Source of the DNA: SCN-69-37 sp044507065
GTDB taxonomy: Bacteria; Acidobacteriota; Vicinamibacteria; Vicinamibacterales; SCN-69-37
Direction: 5' to 3'
DNA: 64,000 nucleotides
Assembly (NCBI GenBank): GCA_044507065.1
Contig: JBIQJY010000003.1
Location: 1 to 64,000 of the forward strand
The translations under genes and the position numbers were made by a program. The notes under the pieces were generated by a model. The model was not told the origin of the DNA. It saw nothing but the letters and a program-made list of their open reading frames with translations, and did no database searches. Shown one piece after another: positions 40,524 to 48,622 of the stretch. Each line of letters starts with the position of its first letter. The stretch's first letter is position 1.

Positions 40524-41431
40524 TGACCGTGGCACGCCGCCATCCGGGACTCTGGCTCCGGCTCCACACGCTGACCGCGTGGACGCTCGCCTGCTGGCTG
40601 GCCGGTGCGGGGCTGGCCTTTGCCGACGAGCCGCCCGGCACCGCGTGGCACGCGCTGCGCGCCGCGACGCTCCAGGCACTGACTGGCCTCGCCCGGACGT
40701 CGCTGTGCCCGCCGGCCACACGCGAGACACCGCCCACGTCGGAGTGCGCCGCGGCGTATGGCGATGCGACGACGCCATCCGCCAGGCCGAACATCATCGT
40801 GGTCGGGTTCACGGGCGGGCTGGAGGGCAGCGAGAGCCGCGTGTCTGGCGTCGTGCGGATGCGGAAGCGTATCGAGGATTCGGCCGACCTCTACCCCGGC
40901 GTGTCGGCCCTCACCTACAACAACCGCGACTGGCGCGCGGCCGTCGGCGAGGTCCTCTCGCTCGTTGGCGGGCGGGACGATGCCGCTGCCAAAGCCGCCG
41001 ATCTCGTACCCGCGCCACTCATCATCGTGTACGGGCACAGCTGGGGCGGCGGCGCTGTGTCGAAATTCGCCCGGGCGCTGCGCGACGAACGGCTCGACGT
41101 GTCGCTTGCCGTCTACATCGACGCGTTTTCGTGGCGCAACCCGCGGGTCCCCGACAACGTCCGCTATGCGGTGAATTTCTACCAGCGCACCGGGATTCTG
41201 CGAGGCTTCCCGCTCCGCGGGAAGAGCAAGCTCGTCCTCGAGTCACCCGAATCGACGGTGCTGCTCGGCAACCTGCGCATCAAACCCGATACCGAACACT
41301 TCGGTTGGCACTGGAACATCGTCCAGCCGCTGCTCTACCGCCACCACCATCGGATGGGGCACGACGTCAGGCTGCAGCAGTACCTGCTCGACCTGGTCGC
41401 ACTGCACGCGACGAACGAACACGCCGACTGA
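40523..41431 (+). CDS. Secreted alpha/beta-hydrolase-like (lipase-type) protein (302 aa)
   Basis: A signal peptide covers about 1-33 (ending AGLAFADE). The nucleophile elbow is GHSWGGGAVSKFARAL, a G-x-S-x-G motif preceded by a hydrophobic strand (PLIIVY). A catalytic Asp candidate follows in VYIDAFSW and a His lies near the C-terminus (HFGWHW). Start overlaps the endonuclease stop as TGATG, so it is translationally coupled to the restriction system although its role seems unrelated. Substrate unknown. Confidence 0.72.
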   Translation: MTVARRHPGLWLRLHTLTAWTLACWLAGAGLAFADEPPGTAWHALRAATLQALTGLARTSLCPPATRETPPTSECAAAYGDATTPSARPNIIVVGFTGGLEGSESRVSGVVRMRKRIEDSADLYPGVSALTYNNRDWRAAVGEVLSLVGGRDDAAAKAADLVPAPLIIVYGHSWGGGAVSKFARALRDERLDVSLAVYIDAFSWRNPRVPDNVRYAVNFYQRTGILRGFPLRGKSKLVLESPESTVLLGNLRIKPDTEHFGWHWNIVQPLLYRHHHRMGHDVRLQQYLLDLVALHATNEHAD

Positions 41432-43819
41432 TCACTCCCCGGTGCCGATGCGTGCGGCCAGGTCCCTGACCGTCGCGTCGCCGGGCCGCAGCCGGACGAG
41501 CCGCGCCACATACCCGCGCGCCTCAGCGAGCCGACCGGCCCGCTCGTTGTACAGCGCTGCCGCCACGAGCGTATCGACGTCGGCCGGATGACGCGCGAGT
41601 GAAGCGCGAAGCACTGTCAACGCCTCCTCCGTCCGCCCGGCGTCGTTCAGCGCCACACCGTACACGTAGGCGTAGCGAGCCGATTCGGGCTCGAGGGTCG
41701 CGGCGCGCCCGAGCTGCTCGATCGCCTCCGGCAGGCGGCGCTGCCGTACGAGTGAGAGCCCCAGCGAATGACGAGCGGCGGCGTCGACCGGATCGCGATC
41801 GACAGCGCTGCGCAGCGTCGCGTACGCATCCGCCTCGTTGCCGCGCAGCCGCTGTGCCTCGGCGAGGTTGACGTAGGCCGGCGCAAACCCCGGGTCGATC
41901 GCGATGGCCTCGCGAAAGGCCGCGATCGCCTCGTCCGCACGCCCACGGGCGAGCCACGCGGTGCCGAGGTTGACCTGTCCCTGCGGACGGTCGCCGTTGA
42001 AGCGCTGCTCGGCAACGAGTTCGGCAAAGGCAGCCTCGAACCTGTCGCGGTCGAAGCCCGTCAGCATCCGATCGGCGACGTCCGACACGGCCGTGGCGGC
42101 GGCAATGCGCACGGTCTTCACCGCATCGCCCAGCAGCGGCACGGCCAGCCGCAGCCGTTCGGCCTCGCCGCGCTGGCCCACGACGGCCAGCGCCGCGCGA
42201 CGGACCATCGGACTGGGATCGCCGAGCAGGGAAGCCAGCGGCAGACCGGCCGCATTGTCGCGCGCAGCCGCCCTGGCGAGAGCGCTGGCGCGTGCAATCG
42301 CCGGCTGCTCGCGGTCGGACGCGATCTGTTGAAGCATCGACGACGCCCCAATGTCCCCGCTGTCGAGTGCCGCAAACGTGGATGCCATGGGCGGCACCGC
42401 GCCGGGAGCATGGCCTGTTGCCCGGCGGATCCGCTCGGTGGCCCACTCGGCGCTGCGATCCGCGTGGCAGGCCATCGTGCACGAATTCGGCACGCCGAGG
42501 CTCGTCGTCAGGTCCGGCCGCGGAATGCGGAAGCTGTGATCGTGCCGGGGATCGACCTGCATGTACGTGGTCGTCGGCATGTGGCACGACGCGCAGGCCG
42601 CCCCGGGCGACCCGGGTTGGTGGAAGTGGTGCGCCGACGAGTCGAAGCGCGCGTCCTGGTGGCACTGGGTGCACGTGGCGTTGCCCGACAGCCGCAACCG
42701 GCCCGTGTGCGGGTTGTGGCAGTCGCTGCACGTCACGCCTTTCGCATACATGCGGCTCTGTACGAACGACCCGTACGTGTAGACCTCCTCACGCTGCTGG
42801 CCGTCGACATGGTAGAGATCGGGCGCGAGAAGCGCCGGGCGAAAACCATTTTCCAATGGATCGCCCCCGTGCCAGTCGTCGGTCAGCTGTTCACGTCGCG
42901 CATGGCACCTCGCGCAGGCCTCGATCTCGACGCCCGTCCCCCGCGGCCGGCTGCGCACCGGGATCCCGGCCGCCGCGTCGAACGTCCACCGCACGCCGTC
43001 ACGCTCGGTCAACCGCGCCGCGAGCCCGTAGTCATCCGTGCGCGTGCCGTCGCCGCCGGCCTGGGCCACATGTGCGCTGCCCGGACCATGACACGACTCG
43101 CAGCCAACGCCGATCTCCGTCCAGGTCGTGTCGAACGTGCGCGACGCGACGTCGTACCCCTTGCGCAGGTTCGTCGCGTGACAGTCGGCGCACATGAAGT
43201 TCCAGTTCTGGTCACGCCCCGTCCAGTGCAGTGGATCGCCCGCCGCGATGGTCTCGCCGGGATACAGGTGGAACCATCGCTGGCCGCCCTCGGCACGCGG
43301 ACGCGTGTCCCACGCGATGCTGAGCGCCTGCAGCCGACCGCCGGGGAGCGCCACGAGATACTGCTGCAGCGGCTCCACGCCAAACGTGTAGGCGATCTCG
43401 AACTCGGCCAGGTGTCCGTCGGGCCCGTCCGTGCGGACGAAGTAGTCGCCATTGCGGCGAAAGAACGTGGACGTCACCCCGCCGTAGCGCACCTGCGCAT
43501 CGTCGAAATCACCCCGCACTGTTTCTTCGGTGGGCACGGCCATGGCGGCGGCATGCTGCGAGCGTTGCCACTCGGCGGCTGCATCGCGATGACAACCCGC
43601 GCACGCCTCGCTGCCGACATAGGTCGCCTGCACGGATCCAGCGACATTCCCTGCGGTCTGTTCAGGTGTGGGATGGGATCGCCACCAGAACGCCACGGCG
43701 AGCCCTGCCGCGACGACGAGCCCGACGGCAGCCCGACGCCGCCAGGCGGCGCCGGCGGCTGCCCGCGACGGACCATGAGCGTTCGGCCGACGATCTTTCC
43801 CGCGAACGCCTTGCGCCAT
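41432..43819 (-). CDS. Multihaem cytochrome c with HEAT-like and TPR repeats (795 aa)
   Basis: Membrane-anchored or exported protein. A helix lies near 31-45 after a basic leader. Seven CxxCH sites follow (CAGCH, CADCH, CESCH, CARCH, CSDCH, CTQCH, CASCH) plus one CTMACH, a possible eighth haem with a CX3CH site. The haem part (about 65-460) resembles the cytochrome c554/NrfA-like fold family. It is joined to HEAT-like repeats (about 470-590) and at least four TPR units (about 610-780). Such fusions are common in Acidobacteria and Planctomycetes, with unknown electron donors. It ends directly beside the convergent hydrolase gene. Confidence 0.83.
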   Translation of the reverse strand: MAQGVRGKDRRPNAHGPSRAAAGAAWRRRAAVGLVVAAGLAVAFWWRSHPTPEQTAGNVAGSVQATYVGSEACAGCHRDAAAEWQRSQHAAAMAVPTEETVRGDFDDAQVRYGGVTSTFFRRNGDYFVRTDGPDGHLAEFEIAYTFGVEPLQQYLVALPGGRLQALSIAWDTRPRAEGGQRWFHLYPGETIAAGDPLHWTGRDQNWNFMCADCHATNLRKGYDVASRTFDTTWTEIGVGCESCHGPGSAHVAQAGGDGTRTDDYGLAARLTERDGVRWTFDAAAGIPVRSRPRGTGVEIEACARCHARREQLTDDWHGGDPLENGFRPALLAPDLYHVDGQQREEVYTYGSFVQSRMYAKGVTCSDCHNPHTGRLRLSGNATCTQCHQDARFDSSAHHFHQPGSPGAACASCHMPTTTYMQVDPRHDHSFRIPRPDLTTSLGVPNSCTMACHADRSAEWATERIRRATGHAPGAVPPMASTFAALDSGDIGASSMLQQIASDREQPAIARASALARAAARDNAAGLPLASLLGDPSPMVRRAALAVVGQRGEAERLRLAVPLLGDAVKTVRIAAATAVSDVADRMLTGFDRDRFEAAFAELVAEQRFNGDRPQGQVNLGTAWLARGRADEAIAAFREAIAIDPGFAPAYVNLAEAQRLRGNEADAYATLRSAVDRDPVDAAARHSLGLSLVRQRRLPEAIEQLGRAATLEPESARYAYVYGVALNDAGRTEEALTVLRASLARHPADVDTLVAAALYNERAGRLAEARGYVARLVRLRPGDATVRDLAARIGTGE

Positions 43820-43830
43820 GTCGGCAGCGG

Positions 43831-45771
43831 CTAGCGCAGATCCTGCGCAATGGCGGTCTTGAGCGCCGCACGATAATCGCCGCGAGCGGGCGGCGTGGTC
43901 CCAAGCGGGATGGCGTCGATTGCCGCCTTCTCGGCGGCTGTCAGGTCGACGAACTGGTTCAGCGCATAGAGCGCGAACTGCGTGACGGGGACGCCGCCGC
44001 CCTTCGCGGGATCGGCGTCGGCCAGCAGGACGGCCACGGCGCGCGATCGCAACGCCGACGCGCCGAACCGTCCGATCGCCTCGGCTGCGACGATGCGCGG
44101 GCCTGGCTCGGGGTCCGACAGCAGCCGTTCGAGATCGGCGCCCGCCGCCGAGACCCCGTCGCGTGCGCGAATGAGCGCGCCTGTCGCCGCCCAGTAGCGC
44201 ACCACCGGATCGGCGTCGGCCAGGCCGGGGCGGATTGCGTCGAAGGACACCGCGCGGTCCGATGCCCGTTGCGCCGCGGCATACACACGATCGAAGTCGT
44301 AGCGCGCGGCATCGTGCCCGCGTTCGTAGGGCGTTGCGGCCACGTCGGTCCGGTGGATTTCGTATTCAGGCAGGAACCCGACATCGCGAATCTCGCGGGC
44401 GTGCGCATCGAGCGCGGCCCGCATCCGCCGCAGGACCGCACCGTGCGCGGGCGAGGACGCGAGGTTGCGTGTCTCGTGGCGATCCTCCTGGAGGTCGTAG
44501 AGTTCCTCGGTCGGCTTCGCCTCCCAGAAGTACGTCTGTGGCGGCTGCAGGCGCCCTTCGTCGTACATGCGCTTCCAGACAGCCGTCGTGGGCGTCTGGA
44601 ACAGATACTGGACGTACTGTCCGTACGGACGATGGGGCATGTAGTTGCGCAGATAGACGTAGCGTTCGTCGCGCACGCTGCGGGTGAGGTCGTAGCGTTC
44701 ATCCATGCGACCGCGGAACCCGTACACATACTCGGGGTCCGGCGTCGTGAACGGCCCCATGAACGCGCGGCCCTGCATCGTCTCCGGCGGCTGTACGCCC
44801 GCGAGGCTGAGCAGCGTGGGTGGCAGATCCACGAACGACACCAGGCGATCGCTCACGCTGCCCGGCCGCGACGCCTCGGCGGGCCCGAGCGTGCGGAACC
44901 GCTCCGGCACGTACACGATGAGCGGCACGTGCAGGCCCGAGTTGTACGGATAGCGTTTCGATCGCGGAAGACCGGCGCCGTGGTCACCGAAGTACATCAC
45001 GATGGTGTCGTCGGCCAGGCCAGCCGCCTCGAGCTCGGCGAGCCGCTCGCCGGCCTGCGCGTCCATCTCGGTGATGCGATCGTAGTACTGGGCCCAGTCC
45101 TCGCGTGTTTCCCGCACGTTGGGCATGTAGGGCGGCACGGGCGCGGCGTCGACGTCGTGCACCCAGGTGTGAGGGCGCGTGCGCACCTGGCTCTCGTGGG
45201 TGGTGGTGAAATTGAAGACGGCGAAGAACGGCTGGTCGGCCGCCCGGTTCCTCCAGTGTGCCGTGGCCGATGACTCATCCCACGTCTTCTCGACTTCGGC
45301 GTAGTTGTAGTCGGTCTTGCTGTTGTTGGTCGCGTAGTAGCCGTGCTCGCGCAAGAGCGCCGGGTAGAGCCGGATCGACGCGGGCAGCGGCACGAGGCTG
45401 CGCATATGCTCGCCGCCCGTCGACGGAGGGTGCACCCCGGTGATGAGCGCGGTGCGCGACGCGCCGCATACCGGTCCATTCGACCACGCCACCCGGTAGC
45501 GGTAACCGCGCGCCGCCAGCGCGTCGAGGTTGGGCGTGGTGGCATAGCGGTCGCCATACGCGCCCAGTTCGGGACCGTTGTCCTCGCTCGTGATCCACAG
45601 GATGTTCGGCCGGTCCACCGCCTGCGCAGCGACGATGTCGGGACCGGGACCGACGCCCGCAAGACGCGCGATCGACAGCAGGAGCGCCGCCAGGAGCGCG
45701 ACCGGCGCGATGCGCCCCAGCCATGACGACCCGCCGCCCCTTCCCGTCTGCCGCTTTCGGAACAACCACAT
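43831..45771 (-). CDS. Sulfatase family hydrolase with C-terminal HEAT-like region (646 aa)
   Basis: Sulfatase (alkaline-phosphatase superfamily). An N-terminal helix (about 18-40) acts as signal or anchor, followed by RPNILWITSEDNGPELGAYG with metal-binding Asp/Asn. The formylglycine site is CGASR in NGPVCGASRTALITG, a variant in which Ala replaces the usual Pro. A second metal site lies in MYFGDHG. The last 130 residues form Ala/Asp-rich HEAT-like repeats. The ATG at 45771 has GGAG 9 nt upstream. Substrate unknown; it is paired with a second sulfatase. Confidence 0.87.
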   Translation of the reverse strand: MWLFRKRQTGRGGGSSWLGRIAPVALLAALLLSIARLAGVGPGPDIVAAQAVDRPNILWITSEDNGPELGAYGDRYATTPNLDALAARGYRYRVAWSNGPVCGASRTALITGVHPPSTGGEHMRSLVPLPASIRLYPALLREHGYYATNNSKTDYNYAEVEKTWDESSATAHWRNRAADQPFFAVFNFTTTHESQVRTRPHTWVHDVDAAPVPPYMPNVRETREDWAQYYDRITEMDAQAGERLAELEAAGLADDTIVMYFGDHGAGLPRSKRYPYNSGLHVPLIVYVPERFRTLGPAEASRPGSVSDRLVSFVDLPPTLLSLAGVQPPETMQGRAFMGPFTTPDPEYVYGFRGRMDERYDLTRSVRDERYVYLRNYMPHRPYGQYVQYLFQTPTTAVWKRMYDEGRLQPPQTYFWEAKPTEELYDLQEDRHETRNLASSPAHGAVLRRMRAALDAHAREIRDVGFLPEYEIHRTDVAATPYERGHDAARYDFDRVYAAAQRASDRAVSFDAIRPGLADADPVVRYWAATGALIRARDGVSAAGADLERLLSDPEPGPRIVAAEAIGRFGASALRSRAVAVLLADADPAKGGGVPVTQFALYALNQFVDLTAAEKAAIDAIPLGTTPPARGDYRAALKTAIAQDLR

Positions 45772-45843
45772 GCTGGGCATCTCCGGTGCGAATCCGCCGG
45801 CCGCTGCCGGCGGGCCGGGCAACGCAGCGTCCCGCCGCCGTTG

Positions 45844-47379
45844 CTACCTGATGTCGGCGTCGGGCAGTTGTTGCCCGATGCCTTCGTCGAGCGGCATCAC
45901 GTCGGGCCAGGCCCCCAGGGCCTTCAGCTGCACGTCGAGCTGGGCGTGCATCCCGGCCACCCGCGCACGGTGACGGGGATCGTCGATCAGGTTCACCAGT
46001 TCGTCGGGATCCTCGGCGAGGTGATACAGCTCGGCTTTGTGCGGCGTCGGCGAGTTCGGATAGCGGACGTACTTCCATTCCTCGGTCCGCAGCGCACGCA
46101 CGTTCGGCGTATAGGGGAACTGACGCTCGTAGTTGTACAGGTAGACGTAGTTCTCCCGCCAGTCGTCGACGGCCTCGCCACTGGCCAGCGCCTTCCACGA
46201 TCGGCCGTGCCGCCACCCGGTGGCATCGAGCCCGGCCAGGTCGGCAATCGTCGGTGCAAAGTCGGTCGTCAGCACCATCCGGTCGATCACGCGCGGCGAG
46301 GTTGGCGGCGTCAGGCCCGGATACCTCACGACGAGCGGCACGCGGATGCTCGGCTCGTGCGCCGTGCGCTTGTCGATCATGCCGTGCTCGCCGTTGAGGA
46401 TGCCGTGATCCGACGTGAAGATGAACACGGTGTTGTCGAGTTGCCCGGTTTCCTCGAGCGCTGCATACAGGCGGCCGACACTGTCGTCGACGCTCAGGAT
46501 GGTCTGCCAGTACGCGCGCACCATGTTTTCGAAGGCGGCAACGCCGGCCGGCGTGCGATCCGGGAACTGCTTGCGATAGTCGAAGAGCGGACCATAGATG
46601 CCGTGCCAGGTCGGCAGCCGATCCTTGTACCAGTCCGGCTTGTCGTCGAGCATGAAGGCCGAGGCCGGATAGGGCACCTGAACGTCGCTGAAGGCGTCCT
46701 TGTACTTGTCCTCCGGGAAGTAGAAGCTGTGGGGCGCCTTGTGGCCGACCATGATCGACCACGGCCGATCGTTCGACCGCCCCCGGATCCATTCCTCGGC
46801 CAGATCCGTCACGACGTGCGTGTAATAGCCGGGAATCACCCGGCGGTCGCCGCCGTTGATGCGCCACTCGGTATCGAAATACTGGCCCTGTCCGCGATGC
46901 GTCGCGAAATAGTCGAAACCCGGGCGAGGGTCGTCGTTGTTCTCGCCCATGTGGTATTTCCCGATGTAGGCCGTCTCGTAGCCGGCCCGCTGCAACTCGA
47001 GGGGCCACGTCCGGGTGTCCTCGGGGAACTCCGTGAAGTTGTCGCGCACACCGTGCGCGTGGGCGTACATGCCCGTCAGGATCGAGGCGCGGCTCGGCGA
47101 GCACAGCGCGGTCGTGGCGAAGGCGTTCCGGAAGTAGACGCCCTCGCGCCCAATACGATCGATGTTCGGCGTGGCCGGCGTCTCGTGGCCCGACAGCGAG
47201 ATCGCGTCCCACCGCTGGTCGTCGGTCAGGACGAACACGATGTTCGGGCGCGAGGCGGCCTGCGATCCACCGACACCGGCCGGCGCGGTGTTCGTCCGGG
47301 CCGACCCGCCGTCACCGCAGCCGGCCACGGCCAGAACCACCGCCAGACCTGCCCACAGCCACAGTCGTTCCTTGTGCAT
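45844..47379 (-). CDS. Sulfatase family lipoprotein (511 aa)
   Basis: Sulfatase with lipobox LAVAGC near residue 21, so probably lipid-anchored. RPNIVFVLTDDQRWD provides the metal-binding Asp pair, CSPSR in ALCSPSRASILTG is the classical formylglycine motif, and FTSDHGILNGEHG the second metal site. The C-terminal segment ELYHLAEDPDELVNL is typical of arylsulfatase A-like and mucin/heparan sulfatases. The start at 47379 is preferred to a frame start 21 bases upstream. The gene for the formylglycine-generating enzyme is not in the window. Confidence 0.88.
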   Translation of the reverse strand: MHKERLWLWAGLAVVLAVAGCGDGGSARTNTAPAGVGGSQAASRPNIVFVLTDDQRWDAISLSGHETPATPNIDRIGREGVYFRNAFATTALCSPSRASILTGMYAHAHGVRDNFTEFPEDTRTWPLELQRAGYETAYIGKYHMGENNDDPRPGFDYFATHRGQGQYFDTEWRINGGDRRVIPGYYTHVVTDLAEEWIRGRSNDRPWSIMVGHKAPHSFYFPEDKYKDAFSDVQVPYPASAFMLDDKPDWYKDRLPTWHGIYGPLFDYRKQFPDRTPAGVAAFENMVRAYWQTILSVDDSVGRLYAALEETGQLDNTVFIFTSDHGILNGEHGMIDKRTAHEPSIRVPLVVRYPGLTPPTSPRVIDRMVLTTDFAPTIADLAGLDATGWRHGRSWKALASGEAVDDWRENYVYLYNYERQFPYTPNVRALRTEEWKYVRYPNSPTPHKAELYHLAEDPDELVNLIDDPRHRARVAGMHAQLDVQLKALGAWPDVMPLDEGIGQQLPDADIR

Positions 47380-47433
47380 GCGGCACAGTATTGCAGACAC
47401 GTCCGGTCCTGTCAGCCGGAAGGGGCCCGATCC

Positions 47434-47463
47434 TTGACCCCCCTGTCCCCTGCAACCTATACT
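47434..47463 (+). promoter_or_regulatory. Sigma-70-like promoter of the threonine operon
   Basis: TTGACC (47434-47439) and TATACT (47458-47463) are separated by 18 bases. Each matches the consensus hexamer at 5 of 6 positions, the best promoter match I found in the window. Transcription would start near 47470, two to four bases before the leader-peptide ATG. Confidence 0.7.
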
Positions 47464-47472
47464 TCCAAGGCA

Positions 47473-47568
47473 ATGCTGCCCGGCTGCCCCATTACGATTA
47501 CGCCCATGACGACGCGGACCATGAAGGGCCGCGAGGCTGGTGGAGTTGTCGCTCAGGCTGCACGTTAA
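47473..47568 (+). CDS. thrL: Threonine/isoleucine-rich leader peptide (31 aa), thrL-like
   Basis: Short open frame between the promoter and the terminator. Residues 7-16 read I-T-I-T-P-M-T-T-R-T: five Thr (ACG x4, ACC) and two Ile codons in ten. In enteric bacteria the thr leader peptide has the same Thr/Ile enrichment, and ribosome stalling there controls the operon. A weak AAGG precedes the ATG, but if the promoter is right the ATG is almost at the 5' end of the RNA. A second in-frame ATG at 47506 could also be used. The peptide itself probably has no function. Confidence 0.75.
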   Translation: MLPGCPITITPMTTRTMKGREAGGVVAQAAR

Positions 47569-47629
47569 GGACAGACCGTAGAGACAAGACAGCGCCCGCC
47601 GGCCTCACCTGAGGGCCGGCTTTTTTTTT
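47533..47629 (+). promoter_or_regulatory. Transcription attenuator of the thr operon (antiterminator/terminator)
   Basis: Two exclusive foldings are visible. The antiterminator pairs 47533-47543 (GAGGCTGGTGG, inside the leader frame) with 47596-47606 (CCGCCGGCCTC) over 11 positions, two of them G-U. The terminator instead uses 47598-47606. The first strand begins 12 bases after the last Thr codon, at the edge of what a stalled ribosome would cover. A small hairpin (47513-47520 with 47526-47533) over the control codons would be melted by a stalled ribosome. Confidence 0.7.
47598..47629 (+). terminator. Intrinsic terminator upstream of thrB
   Basis: GCCGGCC (47598-47604) pairs with GGCCGGC (47614-47620), with additional TC/GA pairing across a small bulge, and is followed by nine T (47621-47629). 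It lies between the leader peptide and thrB, so it ends transcripts before the structural genes when not prevented. Confidence 0.88.
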
Positions 47630-47674
47630 GACGTTTTGCGGTGTTCCGGCCACTTCCGGGCCCGCCACTGGTTC

Positions 47675-48622
47675 ATGACACAGACTCCCGTCGGTCCCGG
47701 ACACGAGATTTCGGTCCCGGGCTCGATCAGCAATCTGGGCCCGGCATTCGACGCCCTCAGCGTGGCGGTCGACGTCGATCTCCGGCTTCGCCTGCTCGAC
47801 GTCGGCGCCGTGGACGCGTCGGCCAGCCCGATCTTCGAGGGCGACGTGCCGGCCACCGGTGAGAACCGCATCACCACCGGTTTCCTGGCCGCCAGGGCCG
47901 CCTTTGGCGATGCGGCCCCGGCCGTTCGCGTCTCGGTCCAGAGCGGCATTCCGATGAAGGCGGGACTCGGCAGCAGCGCCGCGGCCACTGTCGCGGGCCT
48001 GCGCCTCTACGAGGCGCTCACGAGCCCGCGTGACCCCGATGCCCTCATGGCCATCGCGACCCGCATCGAGGGACACCCCGACAACGCCGCAGCCGCGCTG
48101 CTCGGCGGGCTCACCCTCAGCTGCGAGCGGGAGGACGGCCGCGTCATCGTCTCGTCGTGGGAGTGGCCCGCCGACCTCCGGTTCGTGGTCGGCACGCCGG
48201 AAGCCGAGCTCGAAACCGCATTCGCACGCAAGGTGCTGGCGCCGCAGATCGACCGTGGCGACGCCATCTTCAACCTCCAGCGCGCGCTCCTGCTCGTGCG
48301 CGCCCTCGACACGCGGCGGTACGAAGACCTGCGAGAAGCCCTGCGGGACCGCTGGCACCAGCCGGCGCGCGCGCAGTACGTGCCCGGCCTCAACCAGGCC
48401 ATGGCCCTCGATCATCCCGCCGTGCTCGGTGTGTGCCTGAGCGGCGCGGGACCGTCCATTGCGCTCCTCGCCACCGACCGCCATGCCGAGGCCGCCGGGC
48501 TGCTCGGCGGCATCTACGCCGGGATCGGCGTGCCGTGTACGATCAGGACGCTCACGGCCCGTCTGCCCATCGCCCATCGCCAGTCGCCAGTCGCCAGTCG
48601 TCTTTCGCCGGAATTCACATGA
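47675..48622 (+). CDS. thrB: Homoserine kinase, ThrB (315 aa)
   Basis: GHMP-family kinase phosphorylating homoserine for threonine synthesis. The ATP loop PMKAGLGSSAA lies at 93-103; SVPGSISNLGPAFDALSVA near the N-terminus and LSGAGPSIALLA near the C-terminus are typical of ThrB. The ATG at 47675 was chosen; the upstream frame is non-coding leader. The last about 20 residues (LPIAHRQSPVASRLSPEFT) come from a 7-bp CGCCAGT repeat and look like an acquired tail. The stop overlaps the next start (ATGA). Confidence 0.92.
   Translation: MTQTPVGPGHEISVPGSISNLGPAFDALSVAVDVDLRLRLLDVGAVDASASPIFEGDVPATGENRITTGFLAARAAFGDAAPAVRVSVQSGIPMKAGLGSSAAATVAGLRLYEALTSPRDPDALMAIATRIEGHPDNAAAALLGGLTLSCEREDGRVIVSSWEWPADLRFVVGTPEAELETAFARKVLAPQIDRGDAIFNLQRALLLVRALDTRRYEDLREALRDRWHQPARAQYVPGLNQAMALDHPAVLGVCLSGAGPSIALLATDRHAEAAGLLGGIYAGIGVPCTIRTLTARLPIAHRQSPVASRLSPEFT

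Noticed and set aside
41768..43834. 688-codon open frame on the + strand
   Set aside because: Antisense to the multihaem cytochrome gene.
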